Positions 1 through 7,806 of a DNA stretch of 64,000 nt are shown here, piece after piece. Positions within the stretch are counted from its first letter, which is position 1. Every line of letters begins with the position of its first letter. Below the pieces are notes generated by a model. It did no database searches, was not told the DNA's origin, and worked only from the letters and a program-made list of their open reading frames with translations. The position numbers and the translations under genes were made by a program. Origin of the DNA: Arthrobacter sp. ok362 (GTDB lineage: Bacteria > Actinomycetota > Actinomycetes > Actinomycetales > Micrococcaceae); the NCBI RefSeq assembly GCF_900102785.1, contig NZ_FNGC01000006.1:62001-126000 (forward strand). The letters are read 5' to 3'.

Positions 1-1
1 A

Positions 2-988
2 GGACCAATGGTCGAGGTGCCGGACAACGCCGCCGGCCTGGAAACCGTGCCGGTGGAAACGCCGCTGCCGGTGGCAGGCCGCCTCGCCCGGCTGCGCGAG
101 CGGCTGGTCAAGTCCAACAACGTCCTGGGCAAGGGGCTCCTGGCCCTGCTCTCAGCGGACAAGATCGATGAAGACGTCTGGGATGAAGTCGAGGAAACCC
201 TCCTGCTGGCCGATCTCGGCACCGAACCCACGATGCAGCTCGTGGACGCGCTCCGCGAACGCGTCAAGGTGATCGGCACCCGGGACCCGGAGCACGTCAA
301 GGCCCTGCTCCGCGAGGAACTCATCAAGCTCGTGGACCCCACCATGGACCGGAGCCTGAATGTCGAACGCCACGCCGACAAGCCCGCTGTCATGATGGTG
401 GTCGGCGTCAACGGCGTCGGCAAGACCACCACCGTGGGCAAGCTCGCCCGTGTGCTCGTGGCCGAAGACAAAGACGTGCTGCTGGGCGCTGCCGACACCT
501 TCCGCGCCGCCGCCTCCGAGCAGCTGGCCACGTGGGGCCAGCGCGTCGGCGTGCCCACCGTGAAGTCGGACATCGACGGCGCGGACCCGGCCTCCGTGGC
601 CTACGAGGCCGTCAAGGCCGGCATCGATCAGGAAGTCGACGTCGTCATGATCGACACAGCGGGGCGCCTGCAGAACAAGGTGGGCCTCATGGACGAGCTC
701 AGCAAGGTTAAGCGGGTCATCGAAAAGCTTGCGGAGGTGGACGAGGTGCTGCTGGTCCTGGACGCCACCACCGGCCAGAACGGGCTCAACCAGGCCCGGG
801 TGTTCTCCGAGGTCGTGAACATCACCGGGATCGTCCTGACCAAGCTGGACGGCACCGCCAAGGGCGGGATCGTCGTCGCCATCCAGAAGTCCCTCGGCGT
901 CCCGGTCAAGCTGATCGGCCTGGGCGAAGGCGCCGATGACCTCGCGCCGTTCGAGGCCGAAGGCTTCGTGGATGCGCTGCTGAACTAG
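2..988 (+). CDS. ftsY: Signal recognition particle receptor FtsY (5' end cut by window)
   Basis: SRP receptor GTPase that docks the Ffh-ribosome complex at the membrane for co-translational insertion. The visible 326 residues hold a four-helix N domain followed by the G domain. Counting from the ATG at base 8, the P-loop GVNGVGKT is at about 133-140, DTFRAAA at about 163, DTAGR at about 216, and TKLDGTAKGG lies near the C terminus. The frame stays open to the first base, and actinobacterial FtsY proteins usually carry an acidic or membrane-binding N-terminal extension. I therefore treat the gene as truncated rather than starting at base 8, although an AGGA lies just before that ATG. Its partner gene ffh is 7 kb downstream. 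Confidence 0.95.
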   Translation, partial: GPMVEVPDNAAGLETVPVETPLPVAGRLARLRERLVKSNNVLGKGLLALLSADKIDEDVWDEVEETLLLADLGTEPTMQLVDALRERVKVIGTRDPEHVKALLREELIKLVDPTMDRSLNVERHADKPAVMMVVGVNGVGKTTTVGKLARVLVAEDKDVLLGAADTFRAAASEQLATWGQRVGVPTVKSDIDGADPASVAYEAVKAGIDQEVDVVMIDTAGRLQNKVGLMDELSKVKRVIEKLAEVDEVLLVLDATTGQNGLNQARVFSEVVNITGIVLTKLDGTAKGGIVVAIQKSLGVPVKLIGLGEGADDLAPFEAEGFVDALLN

Positions 989-1018
989 CACGCACGCAAG
1001 CAGCACGCACAGCACCAA

Positions 1019-1052
1019 AAAGTGCCCCGGTCCTCGCGGACCGGGGCACTTT
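1019..1052. terminator. Bidirectional terminator between ftsY and the GH79-like gene
   Basis: A perfect 15-bp stem (1019-1033 with 1038-1052) has a 4-nt loop TCGC. An A-run on the left and a T-run on the right let it serve both converging genes. Confidence 0.85.
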
Positions 1053-1077
1053 GTGTTGCGGCTGGTACGTCAGGTGG

Positions 1078-2775
1078 CTAGTACTTGAAGTTCAGGACCG
1101 TCACTGTTCCGGCGGTCAGCTTGAACTGCTGGGTCTGGGACTTGTACGCGAACCCGGGCACTGTGGCGCGCTTGGCGAGGGGCTTGGGCTCAGTCTTGGC
1201 GCCATCGATGACAGTCTGGTCCTCGGCCGAGTAACTGGGGCCGCTGAGCTGGGTCATCGTCCCGGTTACCGGCTTTCCCGGCAGGTTCAGTGTGACGAAA
1301 GTCTGCGCGGCCTTTTCGGGGTCGTTTTCATTGACGATCACCACGCTGGTGCTGCCGTCCGCGTTCTGCAGCGCGTAGCTGAACGCCAAGCCGCCGCCGG
1401 AGCTGTTCAGTTTCATGAACTTTCCGGCCTCGAGCCCGGCAACCATGGAGAGGCCGAAGAAGTTGGCCCGGCCGGACATCTTGCCGTTTCCGTACGGGTA
1501 GGCGCCGGCGCTGCAGACGGCGGACAGGGGCGGCCCGCCCTTGCACGTCAGCAGCGAGCTGTGGAGGCTGACCCGGGTGATGCCCAGCTGGGCGGCGGTG
1601 AGGGCATAGTCTGCCGCCCACAGCGCGGAGGCGTGGGTACGGGAGGTCTCGTTGGAACCGGGGCACGCCGAGACCCCGGTTTCCGGAATCCAGGTCTCCA
1701 GGCCCGCGGCACGGCCCACCGCGAGGGCCGCGTTCTGGTACTCGGCGGCACGGTCGTGCATCGTTCGGCTCACCAGGTTTGCCATCGTGGGCGAGTCCTG
1801 GGGGACCTTGCCGTCACAGTCGGAGAGCGGGTAGTGGTGGAACGTCAGGATCTTCTTCTGCGGGATGTCTGCATCGACGAAGGGCTGCCACCACTTCGAG
1901 TCAAAGGTGCCCGGTCCGGAGATGGGCACATTGGGCGCCACGGCGTAGATCGCGTTGGCGTAGTCCTTCAGTTCCCGGATGTACTGCTCAAGGCTGTAGC
2001 CGCTGCCGGTTTTGACATCGTTGAAGACGAAGCCGTTGGGCTCGTTGCCCACGGTGACGCTGAGCAGCCGGTCACCGAGGATCTGCGACGCATTCTTGAC
2101 CATATCCGCGGCCCGGGCCGGGTTGTAGTGGCCCAGGTCCACCGTAAGGGTGACCTTGGCATCACCGGCCTCCAGGAGAGTCTTCAGCCGGGTCAGGTCT
2201 GCCGGTCCCACGGCCTTGACCGGGTGGGTCTCGTCGCCCTTGTAATCGGCGGGGACGGCCTCGCCTGTGGACGTCCAGAAGAAGCGCCGGTCGACGGCGT
2301 TGCCGCCGAAGCGCAGGACCGGCTGGTCGAGCTCCTTGAGAAGCTTCACCAGCGACGCATTGTCGCTGCTGAGGTCGGGATCGGCCAGGTCCGTGGCCTC
2401 CAGCGAGATTCCCATTGTGCCCTTGTTCAGCGATGTGCCAACGAGGTCGCTGGAGACATCGACCTTGAGGGGCTCAACCTTTTCCAGCGGCGACCCGGCC
2501 GGCGGACCCGGCTGTTTGTAATAGGTGACGGGCGGTCCGACCTCGGCCGGGGCGAGCGCCGGTGCCGACTGCGCGGGAGAAGAAGCAGCCGGCGGGGCCG
2601 GCGTCGGACTTCCGAGTGAGAGCGGAATCAGCACTGCCGCGGCGACGACGGCGGTGATTCCGGCACCGGCGACGATCCGCGAACGCTTCCTTTTCTCCGC
2701 GCTTTTTCCCGCGCTGGCGGGTTTGGCGGAGTCTGGGCTATCGGCTTTCCCGGGGGAAGAGTCGAATCTGGCCAT
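1078..2775 (-). CDS. Membrane-anchored glycoside hydrolase, GH79 (beta-glucuronidase/heparanase)-like
   Basis: 565-residue exported protein. A charged N terminus is followed by one hydrophobic segment at about 34-53 and a Pro/Ala-rich linker, so it is probably anchored with the catalytic part outside. The TIM-barrel region carries VGNEPNGF (Glu about 245, candidate acid/base) and WIPETGVSAC (Glu about 365, candidate nucleophile). A C-terminal beta-rich domain follows, an arrangement known from clan GH-A and from GH79 in particular. The start ATG at 2775 has GGAGG upstream. The larger open frame reaching 4362 on this strand runs antisense-in-frame through the MFS gene and is not used. Substrate is unknown; other GH-A families remain possible. 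Confidence 0.7.
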   Translation of the reverse strand: MARFDSSPGKADSPDSAKPASAGKSAEKRKRSRIVAGAGITAVVAAAVLIPLSLGSPTPAPPAASSPAQSAPALAPAEVGPPVTYYKQPGPPAGSPLEKVEPLKVDVSSDLVGTSLNKGTMGISLEATDLADPDLSSDNASLVKLLKELDQPVLRFGGNAVDRRFFWTSTGEAVPADYKGDETHPVKAVGPADLTRLKTLLEAGDAKVTLTVDLGHYNPARAADMVKNASQILGDRLLSVTVGNEPNGFVFNDVKTGSGYSLEQYIRELKDYANAIYAVAPNVPISGPGTFDSKWWQPFVDADIPQKKILTFHHYPLSDCDGKVPQDSPTMANLVSRTMHDRAAEYQNAALAVGRAAGLETWIPETGVSACPGSNETSRTHASALWAADYALTAAQLGITRVSLHSSLLTCKGGPPLSAVCSAGAYPYGNGKMSGRANFFGLSMVAGLEAGKFMKLNSSGGGLAFSYALQNADGSTSVVIVNENDPEKAAQTFVTLNLPGKPVTGTMTQLSGPSYSAEDQTVIDGAKTEPKPLAKRATVPGFAYKSQTQQFKLTAGTVTVLNFKY

Positions 2776-2948
2776 GGGGGATAACCTCCGGAAGTTTGTG
2801 ACACGTGCCCCCAGCTTAGCCAAGGGAGGCGGCCGCCGCTGACCGGAAGGTCCGGAACAGGGTCCTCGACAAGGATCTGAACGAGGCCGCGGACGCGGTT
2901 CTGGACAGGACTGCTCGCACGGCGGGCCGGCGGCGGCAACACCGCAGG

Positions 2949-4199
2949 TCAGGCGCCCACCGCGGCGGGTCGGCGGAACGTTTCGCGGGCCGGCACCCAC
3001 ACGGCGGCGGCGGCCAGCAGCATGCCGCCCGTGACTCCGAAGGCCCAGCCGTAGCCGAGGCGGTCCGCCAGCAGCCCGGCCACCACGGGCCCGACGATCG
3101 CGCCGCTGTCCGAGGCCATCTGGAAGACGGCCAGGACGCGGCCGCCGGAGCGCTCGTTGCCGATCACGTCGGCGATGGCGGCCTGCTGGGCCGGTCCGAG
3201 CAGGCCGGAGCCGATCCCGGCGCAAGCGGAGGCGAGCAGAAACCAGGGCAGCTGGTGTGTGAACCCGATGGCCGCCGTGGCAGTGCCGGTGACCAGCAGC
3301 CCGGACAGCAGGAGCGGCTTGCGGCCAAGGCTGTCGGCGAGCCGGCCGGAGAACGTCAGAGCCGCCGCGTTGCCGCCCGCGAACACCGCCAGGGCCCAGC
3401 CGGCCGATTCCGGCCCCGCGCCGAGCGCCACCACGGCGAAGAGCGGCACTGTGGCCATCCGCACGCCGAAGGTGGCCCAGCCGTTGGCAAAACTCGAAAA
3501 CAGGCCGGCCCGGTAGGCGCTGTCCCGCAGCGCGTCTTTCAGTTCCATCGCCGGGGCTGTGGCGCCGGGCTGCCGCGAGGCGGCCGGGACATGGCTGAGC
3601 TGGGTCTGCACCACGAGGGCGGCCAGCACCAGGGCAGCCGCGTAGGCAAGGAACGGCACCCGCAGACCGAAGTTGGCGAGCAGTCCGCCCACGATCGGGC
3701 CGCAGACGTTGCCGATCAGGAAGGCGGAGGCATAGGCCCCCGAGACCCGGCCGCGGCTTTCCGGCGGCGCGAGCCGGACCACGAGCGCCATGGACGCCAC
3801 AGTGAACATCACCGAACCCGCCCCGCCCAGGCCACGGAAGACCAGCAACTGCCAGTAGTTCTGGGCGAAAGCGCAGGCCGCCGTCGACGCGGCCACGATC
3901 AGCAGCCCGGCCACGTAGACGGGCCGTTCGCCCAGCTTCACGATCAGGGCCCCGCCGGCCGGGGCGAAGACGAGGCGCATGAAGGCGAAGATGCTCACGA
4001 TGATGGCCGCCTCCGTGGCGCCGACGCCGAACGTGGTGGCGAACTGGGGGAGGACGGGCGCCACGAGGCCAAAACCGATCGCGATCAGGAAGGCCGCAAC
4101 CAGCATCACTTTGATGTCCCGGGGCAGCCGGGAACGCCCCGGCGCCGGGGAGGGCGCCTGGGCTGCGGCGTCGCCGACGGGGCGGGAGGTGTTGCTCAT
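2949..4199 (-). CDS. Major facilitator superfamily transporter (drug/solute efflux type)
   Basis: 416 residues with about 12 hydrophobic segments. The first is LVAAFLIAIGFGLVAPVLPQ, typical of DHA1-like MFS antiporters, and RLAPPESRGRVSGAY lies in the cytoplasmic loop before the fifth segment. It is probably a proton-coupled exporter; the substrate cannot be read from sequence. It lies 173 bp upstream of the glycosidase on the same strand and is divergent from amt. The 250-bp region before its start therefore has to hold promoters for both directions. Confidence 0.85.
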   Translation of the reverse strand: MSNTSRPVGDAAAQAPSPAPGRSRLPRDIKVMLVAAFLIAIGFGLVAPVLPQFATTFGVGATEAAIIVSIFAFMRLVFAPAGGALIVKLGERPVYVAGLLIVAASTAACAFAQNYWQLLVFRGLGGAGSVMFTVASMALVVRLAPPESRGRVSGAYASAFLIGNVCGPIVGGLLANFGLRVPFLAYAAALVLAALVVQTQLSHVPAASRQPGATAPAMELKDALRDSAYRAGLFSSFANGWATFGVRMATVPLFAVVALGAGPESAGWALAVFAGGNAAALTFSGRLADSLGRKPLLLSGLLVTGTATAAIGFTHQLPWFLLASACAGIGSGLLGPAQQAAIADVIGNERSGGRVLAVFQMASDSGAIVGPVVAGLLADRLGYGWAFGVTGGMLLAAAAVWVPARETFRRPAAVGA

Positions 4200-4269
4200 A
4201 ATGCGTTCGTCCTTGGGCAGATGCGGGGCCCGCTGGCGGCGGGTCCTTCAAGCGCGGAATTAAACCGGT

Positions 4270-4338
4270 GAAACATAACCGTAACAAGTGTGAGATGCAC
4301 CATTTACGTCCGGGAGGTTCTTGTAACAACCCGGCAAT
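4270..4338 (+). promoter_or_regulatory. Candidate GlnR-type nitrogen operator upstream of amt
   Basis: GAAAC at 4270-4274 and GTAAC at 4281-4285 are separated by exactly 6 bp. GTAAC at 4323-4327 is followed after 6 bp by GCAAT. Actinobacterial GlnR boxes are GTNAC and GAAAC elements spaced by 6 bp. The sites lie 110-180 bp before amt, a classic nitrogen-regulated gene. This is a motif match by eye only. Confidence 0.45.
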
Positions 4339-4448
4339 GTAAATCCTCCGCCAGCGAAACACAGCCCCGCGAAACTCGATGTAGAACGCAAATAATGCGT
4401 TGGGACCGGCGGACTACCCCGCACCTATTGCAAGAGAGGACGTAGACC

Positions 4449-5816
4449 ATGGAACTCACCGCAGGTCTCGTTTGGCTCCTGGTCGCCGCGGCACTCGTGC
4501 TGTTCATGACCCCGGGCCTGGCATTCTTCTACGGCGGCATGACTCGCGCCAAGTCGGCTTTGAACATGATGATGATGAGCTTCGTCGCCATTGGAACCGT
4601 GAGCATCATGTGGGTCCTGTGGGGCGCCTCGATGGCGACGAGCAACGAAGACAACTTCTTCCAGATCTTCGCCAACCCGTTCAGCCACTTCGGCCTGCAC
4701 GGCTTCACCGAACCGGCGGATCTGCTCAAGGTCGGCTACGCGGCCACCTTCGCCATCATCACGGTGGCCCTGATCTCCGGCGCGGTCGCCGACCGTGCCA
4801 AGTTCTCCGCCTGGGTGGTCTTCACCCCCATCTGGGCCACCCTCGTCTACGCGCCGATGGCCTTCATGGTCTGGGGCGGCGGACTCTTCTCCGCCAGCGG
4901 CTGGTTCGGCCAGACGTTCGCGCCGGTCATCGACTTCGCCGGCGGCACCGTGGTCCACATCAACGCCGGCGTCGCGGGCCTGATCCTGGTCCTGATCATC
5001 GGTAACCGCAAGGGCTTCGGCAAAGACCCGAACCACCGCCCGCACAACATTCCGTTCGTCATGCTCGGCGCCGCAATCCTGTGGTTCGGCTGGTTCGGCT
5101 TCAACGCCGGTGCCGCCGCCACTGTGGAGCAGGCCGGCCTGATCTGGATCAACACCCTGGCCGCCCCGGCCGCCGCCATGCTCGGCTGGCTCGCCGTGGA
5201 ACGCTTCCGCGACGGTCACCCGACCTCACTCGGTGCCGCCTCCGGCGTGGTCGCCGGCCTGGTCGCCATCACCCCGGCCTGTGCCAACGTCTCCCCGCTG
5301 GGTGCGATCGCCCTTGGCGTCGTTGCCGGTGTGGCCTCCGCGCTCGCCGTCGGCCTGAAGTTCAAGTTCGGCTACGACGACTCGCTCGACGTCGTCGGCG
5401 TCCACCTCGTCTCCGGCGTGATCGGCACCGTGGCAATCGGCTTCCTGGCCACCCCGACCCAGGGCGCCGCGGGCCTGTTCTACGGCGGCGGCACCACGCA
5501 GCTGGTCGCCCAAAGCCTCGCGGCAATGATGGCCATCGTCTTCACCGCCGTGATGACGTTCATCATCGCCTTCCCGATCCACAAGCTCATGGGCTTCCGG
5601 GTCTCCCAGGAACAGGAAGTCGTCGGCGTGGACCTGAGCCTGCACGCCGAGACCGCATACGAGTTCGGCGTCGGCGGGCACGGCGGCAGCTTCCAGCCGC
5701 TGCACGAACTGATCACCGGCAGGCCGCAGGAGGAGAACTCAGTTTCCGCCGCTGAGGTGGACCCTTCGTCCAACGGCAAGCAGAACGCAACGGGTAAGGA
5801 AAGTGTGGGGGCATGA
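4449..5816 (+). CDS. amt: Ammonium transporter
   Basis: 455-residue Amt/MEP/Rh-family channel for ammonium uptake. It has about 11 membrane segments, the early motif LVAAALVLFMTPGLAFFYGG, and the family signature DFAGGTVVHINAGVAGL around residues 163-179. The hydrophilic C-terminal tail after about residue 400 is where PII proteins normally bind. The ATG is preceded by AGAGGA. The stop overlaps the glnB start as ATGA, so the two are co-translated, the widespread amt-PII pairing. Candidate GlnR boxes lie upstream. Confidence 0.96.
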   Translation: MELTAGLVWLLVAAALVLFMTPGLAFFYGGMTRAKSALNMMMMSFVAIGTVSIMWVLWGASMATSNEDNFFQIFANPFSHFGLHGFTEPADLLKVGYAATFAIITVALISGAVADRAKFSAWVVFTPIWATLVYAPMAFMVWGGGLFSASGWFGQTFAPVIDFAGGTVVHINAGVAGLILVLIIGNRKGFGKDPNHRPHNIPFVMLGAAILWFGWFGFNAGAAATVEQAGLIWINTLAAPAAAMLGWLAVERFRDGHPTSLGAASGVVAGLVAITPACANVSPLGAIALGVVAGVASALAVGLKFKFGYDDSLDVVGVHLVSGVIGTVAIGFLATPTQGAAGLFYGGGTTQLVAQSLAAMMAIVFTAVMTFIIAFPIHKLMGFRVSQEQEVVGVDLSLHAETAYEFGVGGHGGSFQPLHELITGRPQEENSVSAAEVDPSSNGKQNATGKESVGA

Positions 5817-6151
5817 AACTGATCACAGCAATCGTCCGACCGGAAAAGCTTGAGGCTATTCGCGAAGGCCTGGAAGCCTACGGTGTGCAGGGCCTCACGG
5901 TCAGCGCAGCCAGCGGCTACGGCCGGCAGCGCGGCTACACCGAGGTGTACCGCGGGGCCGAGTACAACGTGGATCTCCTCCCAAAGATCCGGGTAGAAGT
6001 CCTGGCCACCGACGAACAGGCGGATGACATCCTGGATGTCATCATCGCCAGTTCGAACACTGGCCGGGCCGGGGACGGCAAGGTCTGGACGATGGATGTG
6101 TTCGAGGCTGTCAGGGTCCGCACCGGAGAGCGCGGTTCGGCAGCGATCTAG
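5813..6151 (+). CDS. glnB: PII nitrogen regulatory protein
   Basis: 112-residue PII signal protein (GlnB/GlnK type) that senses 2-oxoglutarate, ATP and ADP and gates Amt. It starts MKLITAIVRPEKLEAIREGL. The T-loop RGAEYNVDLLPK keeps the tyrosine equivalent to Tyr51, the residue uridylylated in enteric bacteria and adenylylated in actinobacteria. The C-terminal signature GDGKVWTMDVFEAVRVRTGE is present. It overlaps amt by 4 bp. The modifying enzyme GlnD, often next in this operon in other actinobacteria, is not here; the next gene is a convergent zwf. Confidence 0.95.
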   Translation: MKLITAIVRPEKLEAIREGLEAYGVQGLTVSAASGYGRQRGYTEVYRGAEYNVDLLPKIRVEVLATDEQADDILDVIIASSNTGRAGDGKVWTMDVFEAVRVRTGERGSAAI

Positions 6152-6201
6152 CTGCTCCCGCTCCGCCCCGGAAAGCGCGGCTGACACAGCAACGCGGCGC
6201 T

Positions 6202-6247
6202 GACACAGCGGGCCGGATGCCCCAAAAGGCATCCGGCCCGCTGTGTC
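6202..6247. terminator. Strong bidirectional terminator between glnB and zwf
   Basis: A perfect 20-bp stem (6202-6221 with 6228-6247) closes on the 6-nt loop CCAAAA between two converging genes. There is no long T-run. Confidence 0.8.
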
Positions 6248-6265
6248 GTTGGTGCTGGGCCGGTG

Positions 6266-7654
6266 CTACGCCGGCCAGCCCTCCGGCCCCGGGGTGCCGG
6301 CCGGATATTCCTCCAGCGGGACATGTCCGGCGGTCCAGGACTTCAGCACCGGCGCCAGGATGCGCCAGCATTCCTCGGCGGTGTCTGCCCGCACCGAGAG
6401 CAGCGGATCGCCGGCCAGGACGCCCTCCAGCACTTCACCGTAGGGGAGGAGCTCGGAGTCGCTCAGCTCGGCGTGCAACGTGGTCCGGTCCAGGCTCAGG
6501 ACATCGCCCGGGCCGTTCACGTCGACGTCGAACTGCAGCGTGTCCGGGCCGAAACCGATCCGCAGCTGGTTGGGGGCGTCCACGCCGGTGAACCCCTTCG
6601 GCAGGTGCGGCACCGGCCGGAAGGTCACCACGGCCTCCTTGCGTTTTGTGCCCACCGCCTTGCCCGAGCGCAGGATGAACGGCACGCCCTGCCAGCGCCA
6701 GTTGTCGATCTCCACCTGCACCTCGGCGAGGGTCTCGGTGCCCCTGGCCGCGTCCACGCCGTCCTCCCGGGCATAGTCCGGAACTTTCCGGCTGTTGATT
6801 GAACCGGCGGTGTACCGTGCCCGGCGGGTGTTTTGGCGGTACGGGGCCTTGATGCTGCTGGCCCGCAGCACGGTGGCCACAGCATCGCGGAGGTCGCGTT
6901 CGTCCACGGATGCCGGCGGCTCGATTGCCATCAGGGCCATGATCTGAAGCAGATGGCTCTGAATCATGTCGCGGAGGGCGCCGGCGCCGTCGTAGTAGCG
7001 GGCGCGGCCTTCCAGGGCGAGGTCCTCGTCGAAAATGATCTCGATCTTTTCGATATTTTGCCGGTTCCACACCGGCTCCAGGAACGTGTTCGCGAAGCGC
7101 AGGCCAAGGATGTTCAGGACGGTTGCCTTGCCGAGGAAGTGGTCCACCCGGTGGATGTGGTCCTCCGGCACCAGCGCGGCCAGTGTCTTGTTCAGGTGCT
7201 GTGCGGACTGCTCGTCCGAGCCGAACGGCTTCTCCATGACCAGCCGGGTGCCGGCGGGCAAGTCCTCCGGGGCCAGCGCCTCGCACGCGAGCTGGCTGAC
7301 CCGCGGGGGCAGGGCGAAGTAGACGGCCACGGGGCCCTCCAGCTGCGCGAGCAGCCCGGCGAGCTGGCCCTGCGCTGTGACATCGAGCTGGTGGTAGGTG
7401 CTCTCCTGGCGGATCCGGTTGAGCTCCCGCTTGCCGTGGCCATCGGCCTGGGAGTTCTCGTCCGCGAAAGACTCCTCGACCCGGCCCAGCCACTGCTCCG
7501 GGGTCCAGGGGTCCGATCCCGCTCCGGCCAGGGTGAGGCCGTCGGCGCGGCCCCGGGCCACCAGGCGGGCGAGCCCTGGCAACAGGAGCCGGCCGGTAAG
7601 ATCGCCGGAGGCGCCAAGGATGAGCAGGGTTTTTACAGTTGTTTGGCTGGTCAC
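6266..7654 (-). CDS. zwf: Glucose-6-phosphate 1-dehydrogenase
   Basis: 462 residues, a usual length for this family. It oxidises glucose 6-phosphate to 6-phosphogluconolactone with NAD(P)+, the first step of the oxidative pentose phosphate pathway. The N-terminal Rossmann motif LGASGDLTGRLLLPG is near residue 13. VMEKPFG precedes the substrate-binding and catalytic motif RVDHFLGK, which carries the His. The sequence diverges from the standard zwf of the tal-zwf-opcA cluster (that form usually has RIDHYLGKE), so this may be a second paralogue. gnd, two steps further along the pathway, lies 40 kb away in this window. Confidence 0.9.
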   Translation of the reverse strand: MTSQTTVKTLLILGASGDLTGRLLLPGLARLVARGRADGLTLAGAGSDPWTPEQWLGRVEESFADENSQADGHGKRELNRIRQESTYHQLDVTAQGQLAGLLAQLEGPVAVYFALPPRVSQLACEALAPEDLPAGTRLVMEKPFGSDEQSAQHLNKTLAALVPEDHIHRVDHFLGKATVLNILGLRFANTFLEPVWNRQNIEKIEIIFDEDLALEGRARYYDGAGALRDMIQSHLLQIMALMAIEPPASVDERDLRDAVATVLRASSIKAPYRQNTRRARYTAGSINSRKVPDYAREDGVDAARGTETLAEVQVEIDNWRWQGVPFILRSGKAVGTKRKEAVVTFRPVPHLPKGFTGVDAPNQLRIGFGPDTLQFDVDVNGPGDVLSLDRTTLHAELSDSELLPYGEVLEGVLAGDPLLSVRADTAEECWRILAPVLKSWTAGHVPLEEYPAGTPGPEGWPA

Positions 7655-7672
7655 CTAAGCCAGCATGCCATC

Positions 7673-7700
7673 TTGAAGGCGCATCTTGGTACCCTAGATA
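7673..7700 (+). promoter_or_regulatory. Possible ffh promoter
   Basis: TTGAAG (7673-7678) and TAGATA (7695-7700) are separated by 16 bp in the divergent zwf/ffh gap, about 100 bp before the ffh start. This is a weak consensus match. Confidence 0.3.
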
Positions 7701-7806
7701 GTCGAGTCCTGTCGTCGAGGCGGTTCGTTCAGGCGAACACCAGTCGCGACGCTGGCGTGCCGCACCGGCCGCCACCTGTAGATCCACTGAAAGAAGTGCA
7801 CGGCGC

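Noticed and set aside
1051..2619. Long plus-strand frame of 522 codons opposite the glycosidase
   Set aside because: Antisense shadow of the GH79-like gene in high-GC DNA; no recognisable motif or ribosome site.
2776..4362. In-frame N-terminal extension of the GH79-like frame to 4362
   Set aside because: It runs through the MFS gene in another frame with low-complexity Arg/Gly composition; ATG 2775 has a good ribosome site.
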